A stretch of DNA of 64,000 nucleotides from the NCBI GenBank assembly GCA_025917655.1, contig CP084620.1:1984001-2048000 (forward strand). Direction: 5' to 3'. The notes beneath the pieces were generated by a model. The model made no database searches. It worked only from the letters and a program-made list of their open reading frames with translations, and was not told where the DNA came from. Below, piece by piece: positions 10,901 to 22,299 of the stretch. The DNA is from Chlorella sorokiniana. Its lineage: Eukaryota; Chlorophyta; Trebouxiophyceae; Chlorellales; Chlorellaceae. Position 1 is the first letter of the stretch, and each line of letters starts with the position of its first letter. The position numbers and the translations under genes are program-made.

Positions 10901-12333
10901 CTCGTTGTGTTCAACACCCTCCGCACTTTGCCGCATCGGCATGCGGGCGCCCGTGGCTGCGCCCGCGCAGTCCCAGCCCTGCCTTTCACACCGGCGCCCT
11001 GCAGCACCGCCGCCGCGTCATCGTGTTTTTCGCACGCCACGGCCTGCCCATGCCCGCCTTCCCAAGGCCCACCACCGTCTTCAGTGGCGCTGGCGGCTAC
11101 AGGGTGGCTGGCTTCGGCTCTGCCACCTGCTCACTCAAGGTGGCGCCCGCCCTGCTGCCAGCCATGCCTGGCCTGCGGGCTGGCCCTGCCGCTGCGCCTG
11201 TGCCGGCGCTGCCTGCGGGGATGACCGGCTGAGCCACACTGGGTGCATGCCTCCCGTCCCCGGGGCAGGGCCGCGAGGCGGAGGCCTTCAAGCGCGTGCC
11301 CACCCAGTGGCAAGCCAACGTGGAAGTGCCCCGCCATGCGCCCCTGCCGGCTCTGACCTGCCACGACTGCCTGGGAGACCTGCCTCGGGAGGCCGGGCGC
11401 AGGCGTATGACCGTGCGCCGCACAGCGCCTTTGCGGCGCGCATGCGGCCAGGCGGCCTGGAGCAGGGGGCGCCGCTGCACAACCACGTCACACAGAACCT
11501 GCAGGCCGACACGCTGCGCCGCATCGCGCGGGTGCCACGCCAGGGGGCGCCCCGCCGCCGCGCCTGAAGCGCTGGCCGGGCGAGCAGCGCTGGGTGGCCA
11601 ACCCTTTCCAGCCGCTGCGCAGCGGCAACTGGTGAGCCGGTGGGGCCGTGCGAGGGGCTGGCCGGTCGCCTGGCACGGCTGCTGCGGCGACTGCGCTGGC
11701 TGCGACTCCCTGCTGCGCCGGGCCTCTGAAGCAGACAATGCAGGTGGCCGCAGGGCTTACAGCCAGGCTGGCGCTCCTCCTTTCCTCCCGCAGGCAGTCG
11801 CTGCCCCCGAGGAGCTGCCCGAGGCGCAGGCTGAGCTGCTGCGCATGGAGGAGGGCGTGGAGAAGCGCAAGAAGATGCGGCGGTGGGCGGGCATCTTCGG
11901 GCGCATGACGCCGCGCAGCCACTTTGCCACGCTGACCACCAACCCCTCCCTCAACTCCCACACCACCTCCACCACCCTACACTGGGATGCCGACCGGCCG
12001 ATGACGGTGCGGGAGTCGGCGCGCGCGCAGGTGTGGCGCTGGCAGCGCAGGGCTCCAGCTGCTGCCCGCCTGCTCTGCTGCGCTGCTGCTGTGAGACCTG
12101 GCAGCCGTCCAATGCTGGCTCACAAGATGCGGCTCTGAGCAGCCTGTGTGCCAAGGGGCCCATCCCTCTGCGCCTCCATGTCGTTCCCTGCGCCGCAGGG
12201 AGTTCCAGACAGCGTGCGCTTCGAGGGCTGCACTGCGGCCTGCTACAAGCAGGTGGGGAATGCGGTGCCGGTACCGTTGGCAGAGGCGCTGGGGCGGGAG
12301 TTGGGGGTTGTGCTGGAGCAGCTACGTGGCTGA
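7999..12333 (+). CDS. DNA (cytosine-5) methyltransferase, MET1/DNMT1-type
   Basis: Methylates cytosine C5 in nuclear DNA; the likely role is CG maintenance. The first supported exon, near 7999-8230, reads DEDWEILEDSENS and PEVIDYLRFPVKPCFVQ. Exons at about 8330-9900 carry BAH-like segments (GDLAWVVPPGD, ARLVQGRIVGFRCVALDV, VRVRYQRYHRADSVQGSIYT). The catalytic domain follows: motif I DVFCGFGGLS (about 9890), GIERALPGARVRWACDLFKE, motif IV GGPPCQGFSN with the catalytic Cys (about 10320), motif VI ENVVGLL (about 10558), GYQLTFRVLNAGSYGTAQ, motif VIII RRRVIVFFARHG, and motifs IX/X ending in QVGNAVPVPLAEALG. The stop is TGA at 12331-12333. All core motifs are intact. The BAH-before-catalytic order favours MET1/DNMT1 over DRM or DNMT2. 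The true ATG was not located. Confidence 0.9.
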
Positions 12334-12899
12334 AGGTCCAGCAGCAGCAGTTCACTGCCACTTCCTTGGCTTGATGCTCCTGTATATTCGTCCAACATTG
12401 ATGCGTGCAAGACCTCCCAACATGTGAACTGTGAACAAAACTCACACTTGACTGCAATCTTGGCCTGAAGGCGTCATGCTGAAACTCGAACTCTTTTATT
12501 ATTTCCCTGTAAGCATTGAGAGCCCCTAAGCAGTGGGAGTAAATATGGGCATCGAGTGCTGCAGGATCAAACCGCATGCTGTGTGCCGCCCGCCCGCCCG
12601 CCAAGCTGTCGCAGGGGTGGCCCTGGAAACACAAAGCTTGCCGGTCCGGCGTCACAGTGATGACGGATCCTCATCTCACCATGGCGCACACTGAAGTCCC
12701 TCCTTCAAGCAGCAGGACGATATGCGAGCTGCAGTGTCAACTGTGTAAGCTGCTTTGCAGCTTTTGCTACTGATTGGCCGTGCATGTCAATTTGGAACTT
12801 GACCACAGGTCTGTTTGCTGTCTCGCAGTGACTGCCCGAGCCGGTGTGCGTTCGCAGCTGGTGAGCGATCAGCACTGTTCACGGCAGTCGGCTGGGGAG
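12334..12899. other. Intergenic region between methyltransferase and aladin
   Basis: 3' flank of the methyltransferase gene (an AT-richer stretch near 12360-12560) and presumptive promoter of aladin. No gene is supported. Confidence 0.5.
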
Positions 12900-15071
12900 A
12901 TGCACGGTTTAGCGGACGTCCTGGGCATAACTGACATGCACCGTCCTGGCATGCAGGCCGGTCCCGCGTGCCCTGATGCCGACTTGAGCGCCGCCGACGC
13001 CACGCCCGCCAACCCCTGGGCAGCTACGCGCCGGTGGCAAAGTGCCCAAGCGGCCAATGGCCGCCGTCCTATGACCCGGAGGAGGGCTCCTGGTGCAGCG
13101 AGAGCAGCGGCGCGAGCGGCCCCGGCGGCCTGCGCCCGCTGCTGCAGCAGCTGCTGCGGCGCCTGCCGGGCCGAGGCGCCGCCGAGCGCTTGGAGGCGCT
13201 GCTGGGCCTGCAGGCGGGGCCTGACCCCGCGCCAGCGCTGGCGTGGCACCCGCAGCAGGCGCTGCTGGCTGCAGTTGAGGGGGCGGCGGCCGGGTTCAAG
13301 TGTTTGACTATTCGGGCGGCTGCCCCCGCTGGGGCGGGGCGCCCCGCTGGCGCCGCCCACCCCTCTGGCGGCTGCACACGTGCTGCAGCACGAGCTGCAG
13401 CAGCAGGCCTCAGCCGCCGCGTGGCGCCCCAACGGCGGCAAGTGCCTGGCCGTGGGCGCGACGCGGGGCGTCTGCCTCTGGCACATTGGCCGCCCGCCCC
13501 CGGCAGCGGGTCGAGGTGAGGCGGGCCGGCCTGGGCAGCGCCGCCTGCACAGCGGGCCGGCCCTCCGCCTGGCTCCCGTAACAGCGTTACCACCGACCAC
13601 CCATCGTGCTGGTGCAGGTCTGACGGCGGCGCATGGATGACCTGGCTGGCAGCACCCTGCGGCGGCGCCGTCACCGCGCTGGCCTGGCACCCGCAGGGCA
13701 CCCTGCTGGCGGGGGCGGCGCCGGGGCAGCGGCCGGCTTCTGGGTGTGGGACGTGGCCACAGGCATCAGCACGGCCGTGGCGGTGAGGCGGTGGGGGGGG
13801 CCAGCATTTCGGCGCCGCCTGCAGGAGCGTGCCGCCGTTGCCCCGCCGCCCTGCGTGGGTGCCCAGGACGCCCTGCCTGATGCCCCCTGCCGTCCTGCTG
13901 CGCCCCTGCCCTCGCAGGCGGGCCTGGAGGGCGTCAGCCTGCTGCGCTGGTCTCCCTGCGGCTCCTACCTGCTGGCCGCCCACCCGGGGGCGACCTGCGC
14001 ATCTGGCAGACGCGCGGCTGGTGGTCGCAGCGCTGGGCGGCGGGGGGGGCGGCGCGGGGCGGGTGGTGGAGGCGTGCTGGGCCCCCGACTCCCGCTCCCT
14101 CCTCCTGGCCTACCAGCGTTCGCCGCAGGTGGGGCGCCTGCTGGGGGCGCAGGCGGAGGGGCACCCGCAGCCAGCGAGCAGCCAGGGAAGCCCAGCGGAG
14201 TTGTGAGGCCCGCGCCGGGGCCGCCTGTGCTGCATGCCACACGTCTCAACACCTGACCCTCCCCGCTGACCCCCCCTCCAACACACACACACACATACAC
14301 ACCACACCCCACCCACACACCCCCACAGCTCGTCTCCCTGCACTTCACCGGCGAGCCGCCCGTCGCTGCAGGCGCAGCTGCTGCCGCTGCCGCTGGACGA
14401 GCTTGCTGCCACAGGTGACCGGCGGTGTGCCCCCTGGTGCCGCCAACCCGCTAGTATCGTTGCTTTTTGTCTTTGGGAAGGGGGCAGGCGAATGGGTGCC
14501 TGGAAGGCCCTTGCCGGAGGGCCTCCCTGCGTGGTTGCGCTGTCCAACCTGCACACCGGCTCGCCTCTCTCCTGGTGCAGGGGCCGGCAGCGGCGGCAGC
14601 ACCCGCGGCAGCACCGGCGCCAGCCTCATCCAAGCTGCGGCCTGGGACCCGCGGGCCCAGCGGCTGGCCATCGCGCTGGGCGGCGCCCACCCCGCCGCCG
14701 GCTGCGTGGCGCTGTACGACACGCGCAGCCAGCCCATCCTGTCGGCCCGCTTCATCGGTTTCATGCGGCTGGGGCCGCTGGGGGCGAGGCGGGGGGCCCT
14801 CCCCTGCCAGCGCGAGCGCTCCGCGGCGGCAGAGGCAGGTTGGGAGGAGATACAGCCCGAGGAGGTGGCAGAGGCGCAGGGCGCGCTGGGCAGCGCGGGC
14901 GGGACCTCTGCAGCGCCGCGGCGCGCAGGCGGCGGCGGCACATCCGTGCCCCACGCGGCGGCTGACGAACGGCCCCAGCTGGCCTTCCTGCCCGGCTTTG
15001 CGCAGGGCGCCGTCCTGGCGGCCCGCTACGGCAGCCACGTAGCGGCTGTGCCCCTCTACTTTGCGGCCTGA
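12900..15071 (+). CDS. AAAS: Aladin-like WD40 nucleoporin
   Basis: A beta-propeller nucleoporin of the nuclear pore complex, homologous to human and plant ALADIN. The probable start is ATG at 12900. WD-type blades are visible: PALAWHPQQALLAAV (about 13230), ASAAAWRPNGGKCLAVGATRGVCLWHIG (about 13410), TALAWHPQGTLLAG then FWVWDVATG (about 13680-13760), SLLRWSPCGSYLLAAHP (about 13940), and ACWAPDSRSLLLAYQ. The C-terminal region is strongly diagnostic: LVSLHFTGEPP, LQAQLLPLPLDELAA, AALYDTRSQPILSARFIGF-like sequence, and the ending AAVPLYFAA. The stop is TGA at 15069-15071. Continuity of the frame requires one extra base in each of several G runs (13018-13020, 13292-13294, 13986-13990), which looks like a sequencing artefact. 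Its 3' end is duplicated at 5230-5455. Confidence 0.85.
14281..14327. repeat. (CA)n/(CCCA)n tract in aladin intron
   Basis: An alternating CA and CCCA tract lies in the intron just before the exon that encodes LVSLHFTGEPP. It doubles as a pyrimidine-rich lead-in to the acceptor CACAG. Confidence 0.8.
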
Positions 15072-15159
15072 CGCTGTTCGCACTTGTTCGTGCGTGTGTG
15101 CACCCCTGTGATGCATGCTGGCAAGGGCTGCACCGTGGCGCGGGCGGCCAGCGCTTTGT

Positions 15160-15460
15160 GGGGTGGGCGGCCGGGCGGGCGGCAGCGAGGCGTGGCAGAA
15201 GCTCTGCCCAGCTCCGCGCCCGCTGCTGGCCGGGGTCAGCGTGGCGGGAGGCCCAAGGCGTCCGCCGCTGCTGCTCTGGCGGCATGCTGCAGAAGGGGGC
15301 TGCTGCGGGAGAGGGCTGCGGGCACCCCAGGGTGAAGTGGTGGGGAGGCCAGCAAGGGCATTCATGCTGGGTGGAGCAAGAAGACAGCCTGCCCCGAGGC
15401 GGGCAGGAGAGGGCTCTGCCGTCGCGGCGGGCACTGCTGGGCGGGGTCTGTGCTGCAGCG
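15160..15460 (+). repeat. Duplicated segment downstream of aladin (partner of 5540-5830)
   Basis: Non-coding sequence immediately 3' of aladin that is duplicated in reverse orientation at 5540-5830. This copy is uninterrupted where the other carries a U6 fragment (between GCGGCGGGCACTG and CTCTGCCGTC, about 15415-15435). Confidence 0.7.
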
Positions 15461-15469
15461 GCGCCAGCG

Positions 15470-15700
15470 GCGGCAGGCAAAAAGAGGAGCGGGGGAAGGC
15501 AAGAAGGCAGCCCGCCCTGAGCGGGAGGGCGGGCGGGTGGGCAACGCAGGGGCCATGCTGCTCGGCGGGCGGGCGGGCGGCGGGCGCCGCTGGGGGCGCC
15601 GCGGCGGGGAAAAAAGAGGAGCGGGGGGGGGGGGGGGGGGGGGGCGCAAGAAGGCAGCCCGCCCTGAGCGGGAGGGTGGGCGGGGGCGCAGAGCAGCGAA
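15470..15700. repeat. Two-unit tandem duplication with G22 run
   Basis: The block AAAAAGAGGAGCGGGGG ... AAGAAGGCAGCCCGCCCTG AGCGGGAGGG occurs twice, about 155 bp apart. The second unit contains 22 consecutive G at 15623-15644. Together with neighbouring GGCGGGCGGGCGGG stretches, this strand is strongly predisposed to G-quadruplex formation. No coding sequence is supported. Confidence 0.8.
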
Positions 15701-15802
15701 AAAAAACACTCTTCCACTCTTATCAATGAGGAGCTGTCAAGGCATGGCGTTGCAATTGTTTGCGTACTTTGTTAAGAACGCCGTCTCACATGTGTTTTCG
15801 AC

Positions 15803-16345
15803 TTGACCGTTACAGAGACCAGGCGCGGTAACGCGCTGGGGACTTGGCAATCCATCGCAGGTCCGGTACAATATCTAAGCATCCCAGGCGGGCGAGCGGG
15901 CAGGGATGTAAGCACCGGCGCCAGCCGGGAGATCGGGCGCAGAGGGCGGTAAGGGAGCGGGGGCGCCTAAGGGCACAGCCAAGCGCCGCCAGCGAGGCAG
16001 CAGACACAGGAAGGTGGGGGGGGCAGGGCGCCGGTTACGCATGTAGGCACCATCGCACGCCACTGCAGGGCCGCCAACACGGGTCAGAACGGGAACGGAC
16101 AAGGGGAAGGCGGGCGCCGCAGCTGAGCGGCAGCAGGCCGCCGACAGCCATGCGACGCAGCCCGCCCCGCCACCGCAGCCGAGAGGCGGCCAGACGGGCA
16201 GGCGGAAACGACACGGGCAGGCAGGGGACACTAAAGCCACATGCAGCGGGTCAGACAGGAGAGAAGCACAGGGGACGAACTGGGAAGGAACGAGATGGAG
16301 ACGAGGGGCGAGGCCGCCCGCCGGCGCAGCTAAGCGGGCGGGGCA
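15803..16345 (-). mobile_element. Dispersed repeat E, copy 2 (partial, inverted)
   Basis: The reverse complement matches the right half of the element at 6129-7398, from about GTCTGACCCGCTGCATG to GGTCTCTGTAAC, followed by GTCAAGTC. Identity is clearly high but includes many substitutions and small indels, so the copies are not recent. The left half of copy 1 is not recognisable here. Confidence 0.6.
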
Positions 16346-16648
16346 CACAGGCCGCGGTCAAGTGCTAGGCACTAGGGCAAGGGGGGCCGCAACTGCAGGC
16401 GGCCATTTTCTGTGAAAAAGAAGGTGGGGATGCGGCCAAGCCAAGCGGCAGCGGCGCCGGGCGCCGCCGGCTCTTGCGGAGGCGGGGGGCTCCTGGCTGG
16501 CGGCGGCCGAAGCCGCTGCGCCAGGGGGCTCGGGAGGCGCACATGTTCATTTGGTGCAGGAATGGGCAGCGGAGGACTCAGGCCTGCTGTTAATACCTAG
16601 GCAGCACACTGGGGACTGTCCCTCGCTAAAGTGCCGCCTGCTGCTGCC

Positions 16649-19631
16649 TTACTGTGGCAGGAACGGCAAGAGGGGGCGCAGGATGCCAGCTGCCTCTGCG
16701 TTCAAGCGGCCCAACTTGCCGCTTTCCACGCTGGCCCGCATCCTCTTCAGCTTGCCGGACAGCATCTGGGAGGTGGCAGCACCGTGAAAGGCGGGAGTGG
16801 CCAGCAGCCCAGCCCAGCTGACCTGGGCCAGGACACCATTGCCGCCGGTGATGGCTGCATCTCCACGCCGCCTTTGCACCAAGTCTGCCACGTGCTGTGC
16901 CAGCGCCAGCTCTCGCCGCCTGTCCACTCCAGCCTTGGCAGCCCCTGGCAAGGAGGGGCGGAATGGATCAATGAATTAGGTACTAGCGCCTGGAGCCTCC
17001 ATGCCAGCCCCACTCGGAACATACTCCCAATCACCACCTCCCGCCCACCCCCACCCCCACCCCCACCCCTGCAACGCCAGCTCACTTTCTTTGGGGGCGC
17101 CCTGCGCTTGTCGCGCCCGACTCTGCTGCTGGCGCCTCCGCCCCGGCCGGCACGTTCTCGTCCTGGCAAGGGGGAAGGGGGCGGGAGTGAGACAGCGCTG
17201 CAGCAACAGCTGCACCCCTTGACGTGAGCGGGAGGCCCGGCTCGCACACCTGCTCGGCGCCTGCTTTGCGCTTGCGATGCCCTGATGGCGCTGCGGGAGG
17301 TGTCGTGTCCGCCGTGTCGCCGCTGTCGTCCTGTCGAGGGACGGGAACAAGGGAAGGCTGGGCCGCTAAACAGCTAGAAACGGTTGTGGGCAACAGCAGA
17401 ACGGAGAAGAGTTAGCTCATGAGTGACTGATCAGCTCACCTGCTCGACGACAGCCCTGTCGTGGCCCGCCTGCACTGCGGGCGACGCTGCCGGCTGCCGC
17501 TGGCGCATCGCCCTGCGCTGCTCGTTCTGCCGGGTGTTCTTCCTGGCCTTGAAGCAGGCCAGGCACTCCTGCTGCCCACTAACCCCCCGGGCATGCACAG
17601 GCCGGGTGGCCCACCGCCTGCCACCTCCACACAGGCGTCGCCCTGGGGGCAGCGCAGCGGCTCTGTGCCGCCCAGCGCGCAGCCGAGCACGTAGCAGGTT
17701 TCTGTGCAGTACACCTGGGAGGTGCGGCTGATGGCTGCCCCGCAGATGGGGCACTGCTTCTCTGCTGGCGGCGGGCCGGCTGCTGCACCCGTGCTGTCGT
17801 GACAGTGCAGGCAAGAGCACGAGCACCCCACCAGGCACCTGCAGACGCCGCCCTGGTCGCAGGCTGCTGGGCAGGAGCAGCTGGCCTCGTGCGCCAGGCG
17901 GCACTTGATGCAACGGCAGCGGCAGGCAGGGTCGGGGCCCCGGGGGAGCAGCTGCACGTCTGGCAGTGCCAGGCGCGCTCGTGGTTGGGCTGGTGAGCCA
18001 GAGACACGTCGAGGGCGCCTGCCTGGCCACCCAGCATCTCCCTGATCGCGGCACTCGCCCCGACCACGGCCGCCTGCTTCTGCCGCGCGCTGGCGCCCGT
18101 GTGCTGCCCGCAGAGGGAGGCGCTGCCAGCTTGAAGGCCTCCACGCCTGCCGCCTTGGCTGCAGCTGCGGCGGTGCAGATGGAGCTGGTGAAGGACGCCT
18201 GCCTGCCGCTGGCAAAAGCGCCAGCCTGCTTCTCCTCCCGCAGCAAGGCTGCGAACACGGCCTCGCTGCAGCTGCCGATGCAAACTGGCGCCAGCACCGC
18301 CGACGCGCCGGGCGATGAACACTGGAGGGCGTAGTTGCTGCGCATCCAGTCCTCCAGTGCTGTCAGGGCGGCTTCGCCGCCGTCGCTCGCCCTCATGCCC
18401 TCCACAACGCGGGCGCCCAGCATCGCCGTCGCACAGCAATCGGCCGGCTGCAAAGCTGCTGTCATTACTGCCTGGCACTGCAGGAGCGTGACGATCTCGC
18501 TGCCATTCTCCTTTGCGGCGTCGCGCAACTCTTGCAGCGTTCCAACCGCGCGAGTGACGCGGTCGAGAGCGGTGGCCAGCACCGCCACTGGACCCAACTC
18601 TCTGCGCAGGGGCGCCAGCAGTGGGTGGGCTGCCGCTGCTGCGCTAGCAATGCTGACGCCGTTGCACTTCAGTTGCCGGGCACCCGTCGACAGGTCCCTG
18701 CAGGGTGTTGTGGGCAATAGCGCCCCTCTTGTGTCGGCGAGAGCAGCCAATTGTGGATGCAAGGGGGAGGCGGTGCACCAGCTGCAGCCAGTGACCCCCT
18801 TCCCTGCCTCTTCCCGCTCCACACACCCCGCCTCCGCCCTCCCCCCCCCCCCCCCCACCCCCACACACACACACAGCACATGCCCACTGAATGCTCACCC
18901 GCAGGCCGCCGCCAGCAGCGCCAGCTGCCGGGTCAGGGAACCGTTGGCCAGGTCGCCCTCAGCACCCGCACCAGCCAGCGCCTGCGCACCGCCGTGCAGC
19001 TCCGCGGAGGACGTCCGCACAAAGAGCACCATGCTGGCGCCCAACCAGCATGTGGCACTCCAGAATGGTGCGCACGGGGTGCGCAGCTGGAAGCCCCGTG
19101 AGGCCAACCCGCTGCATGTAGGCATGCTGGGATGCGTACCACCCATGCCCTGACGACAACGCTTGCGCCGCCACCGCGACAAGGGCGGTTGCGCGCCGGA
19201 AGCCGGCGATAAGCTCCCGCATCGCCGCCGCATCGCTGCCAGCTGGCAGCTGCCCCCATCCGCCAGCACTGCCAGGCCGGCGGGTGCGGCCGCGCTGCCC
19301 ACAGCCACGGTCAGCACGGCAACGCCTTGGCTGTGTAGGCGAGCAAGAACATTTTCCATGTCGGTCATGTACCGAGCCAAGCGGCAGGGGCTGGGCAGCA
19401 CCACCAAGTCGCCGGGGCGCACTGCCGCAAGCAAGGCGCCGACCATGCAGCGGTCAGAAGGGGGTGCTCGTGCGTGCTGCACGTTTCCAGCCACAGTCGT
19501 GAGGATAAGTTCTCCACCGCCCCCTGGAACGCAGTGGCAATCGCAGCTGCACACACCGCCGCCTGCTCGCCTGCAGCGTAAGGGAGTGTGGCGGGAGCAG
19601 GAGGGTTGGTTTGGTCAATGGCCACGAGCAT
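16649..19631 (-). CDS. Unrecognised protein with VWA-like N-terminus and Cys-rich C-terminal half
   Basis: Multi-exon minus-strand gene. The likely ATG at 19631 opens MLVAIDQTNPPAPATLP, resembling the first strand of a von Willebrand A fold but with DQTNP in place of a canonical MIDAS DxSxS. VWA-like segments follow: ELILTTVAGNVQHA, GALLAAVRPGDLVVLP and ARLHSQGVAVLTVAVGS. An alpha-helical Ala-rich region lies at about 18720-18150 (DRVTRAVGTLQELRDAAKEN). Next come dense cysteines (HCQTC, CRCRCIKCRLAHEASCSCP, CRCLVGCSCSCLHC, CPICGAAISRTSQVYC; about 17990-17650) suggesting zinc binding. A basic GHRKRK patch (about 17265) could be a nuclear signal. The stop is at 16649-16651 after RPLLPFLPQ. One frame slip coincides with a C5 run at 19520-19524. 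Family and function are not recognised; the VWA call is tentative. Confidence 0.5.
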
Positions 19632-19700
19632 GCAGTGCAGTGCATGCGGATGCACATCAGGGGAAACTGCACCCACCCGGCCACCCACCCAAGGTGCTGC

Positions 19701-21671
19701 CTAGGCCGCCAGGTCCATCGTGCGCAGAGGCACGACAGAAGATGTGAAGGGTGGGCCTGCCACGCCCACTTGGCAGCGGGCGGTCAGGCGCTGCCTCCCC
19801 ATCCGGCTGGCTAGGCCCTCGATAGGTGGCTGCTCTGCGTCCACCTCGGCGGGACCGCTGGTCTCGACGGCAAACATGTCAAAGGCCTGCTCCAGCTGCC
19901 TGCTGACCTTGGCGAGCGCCTCGCCGTTGCGCCCACGCAGCAGGCGAGAGAGCAGGGCACCCGCCGTGCCCTCCACCTCCGCCTCCTCCGCCTCCTCCTC
20001 CTCCTTGGGCTCCTCCTCCTCCTCCTCCCCCTGCTGGTGTGCCTTCCTGCCTGGGCGCTGCCGGATGGCGGACCGCAGCAGGCCCGCGAGCTCGGCATAG
20101 ATCATAAGCGGGATGCCAGTGGTGCAAGCGCCGCCGAGGTCGCGCACCCTGCGGGCCAGGTGGGGGCGCAAAACGGCAGAAGTGGAAGAGGGTGCAGCCT
20201 TGCAGGCGTGGCGACTGGTAGGGGCCCGGCACAGGGCAGGGAAGACAAGAGCCCCTCCTTTTGAACAGCGCAACATGCTCACTTGTGAATCCAAGAGGTG
20301 ACGTCCACCGCCAGCGCCGGGGTGGCAGAGCAAGCCGCCAGCGCTGTCAGCGCCTCAGCTGACACGGCAACGGCCTGCGCAGCCACCCTGCTGGGCTGCA
20401 CCGCCAGCAGCTGCGTGCCCACGCGGCTGACCAGCACCTCGGGCAGCTCGGCCGGGCCCCAGCACAGGCACCCCTGGAGCACCTCCTCCACAGCATCCAG
20501 GTCCAGCACTGGCGCCTTCTGGAGCCTGGCTGAGGGGGAACACCGCGAGGCAGATGCTGCCAGCTGGGATGTGCCGCACAAAGCTGTGCAGGTGCCAGCC
20601 GCTGACCACGACGGGTACCCCGAGCGCGGGGTCCAGCTGCACGTGCTGCAGCTGCCGCACCACATCAGACGCCGCGGCCGCCTGCCAGGGCGGCGAGAGC
20701 ATCCCCGATGCAGCGCTCAGGTGCTCGGTGGTGACGCGCTGCGCCAGGAAGGCCAGCGCCGCAGCGGGCGTGCCTATGCTGGGCAGCTGGGCGGCGGCAG
20801 CCGGAGATGCGCTTGCTGCTGCGGCCGCCACCTCAGCTGCCAGCAGGCCCACGCGAGGAACACCGCATGGGTCGGCGAGGGGCAGGAGGGCGGAGCGGGC
20901 AAGCAGGGCTGCCAGGGTGTCGGCTGCGAGCAGCAGGCCCGCCCGCGTCGGGCGAGTTGCGGATGCTGACTGGCAGGGTGTCTATCAGCCTGCGCCAGGC
21001 CGCTGCCATAGCAAACGCGGCTGCTACCGCGGGGCTGTCCCCTGCCTCCCTTGCGCCAGGCACAGCCTGCCCCTGGGCCACAAACAGCAAGATGGCTGCA
21101 GCGGCAAGTGCCCAGGCGTGGCGCTGGCCAGCATGGCCTTCCATCCCCCGCGTGCCCAGCCGTGGCGGGAGCGCACGGTCGCCACCGCACGCGTCACCGC
21201 GGACTCCTGGGGGGCACTCGTGGAAGACGGTGACCACCGCTGCGCCCTGCGCCCAGGGGTCCATCGAGAACAGGCGGGGCTGGGCTGCCAGGGCTGCCGC
21301 CGCCGCGGCTGCTGCTGCAGCAGGCTCGGCTCCCCGCGGCAGGCGCACGACGACAATGCGTGATCCCAGGTGAGGGAAGGCCCGGCCGGGGGCGAGCGCA
21401 GCATAGCCTGCCAGGTGGGTGCTGACTTCTACGGTGCCGCCGACCCCTATAGCGGCAGCGGCGGCCAGGTCGGCCAGCAGATGGCCGGCTGCCTGCAACG
21501 GGAAGACGAGAGGGGAGGTGGTGGGGCCATTGACAGCTTGTCAAGAGGGCCTGATAGGGGCTGCGACAGGGGCTGCGACACTGGCTGGTCCCGCCGCCGG
21601 CGCAAGCGCCGCCGCCGCTGGAGATCTTCCCCGGGGCGGCGACCCACCTGGATCGGCGCTGCGGCTGCCAT
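19701..21671 (-). CDS. Unrecognised large Ala-rich protein with acidic segment
   Basis: Minus-strand exons read MAAAAPIQ (possible start 21671), then HLLADLAAAAAIGVGGTVEV, GSRIVVVRLPRG, LFSMDPWAQGAAVVTVFHEC, a helical region (LAFLAQRVTTEHLSAASGML), GVPVVVSGWHLHSFVRHIP, APVLDLDAVEEVLQGC, and ELAGLLRSAIRQRPGRK. These are followed by a Glu-rich run (about 20010-19970) and LLRGRNGEALAKVSRQLEQ. The stop is TAG at 19701-19703. The alternation of a solenoid-like body with a beta-rich part recalls large vesicle-adaptor subunits, but no family is recognised. Only about 70 bp separate its stop from the ATG of the next minus-strand gene, so both could be parts of one transcript if an intron removes this stop. 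Confidence 0.45.
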
Positions 21672-22299
21672 CAACCAGTGATCTGTGGACTGCAGGACCA
21701 CGGCGAGCTGCAAGGTAAGCAGGGGGTCAGCGGATGGCGCGAGGTTAGCGCGATTCCTGCTCCGAGGTTGCCGGGCGGTGAGGGACCGATAAAGGGCTGC
21801 AACCTGGTCGATACAGCCACGAGCCAACCGGGGCAGCAATGTGCGCCTGGAGAGGCACCGTCAAGCCTCGCAGGTGTCTCCCGGGGCCACGAGCCCTCGC
21901 GAGATCTGAATCATCGATCAGCGGACCTGATAATGCATGTAATGCTCACATTGGAGAGATGCGAGCGGCTGCAGCCGCAGCCGACGCTGCGGCGCTGAGC
22001 TGGCAAGGCGCGGCAGCGGGCACTGGCCGCATGCTGAGCGGGCAGCGGCCAGCAGGCCTGCCTCTCCCTCCGCAGCGATGTCATTCTGAGCTGGCCGAGG
22101 GCAGCATGAAGCAGAGCTACAGCGCCAAGCATGGTGGGTGCAGGGTGCCGAGCAGGCGCAAGCACGGCGCCGATCCCTTACTGGGATGCCTGCTCCCTGT
22201 GGAGCCCAGCCCGCTCCCAGCCACTTTGTTGTGCAGCGGGGCATAAGAAGTGGGGCCAGCCAGCCACTTTGTTGTCCGGCCGAGCATAAGGATGGGGGG

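Noticed and set aside
15844-16368. 174-codon plus-strand frame
   Set aside because: Lies entirely in copy 2 of repeat E and is an Arg/Gly-rich GC-driven frame without homologue in copy 1.
18250-19554. Serine-recombinase (resolvase) domains in the minus-strand VWA/Cys-rich gene
   Set aside because: Segments such as RPGDLVVLPSPCRLAR and LATALDRVTRAV superficially resemble resolvase helices, but no catalytic Tyr-x-Arg-x-Ser start is present and the order of strands fits a VWA-like fold better.
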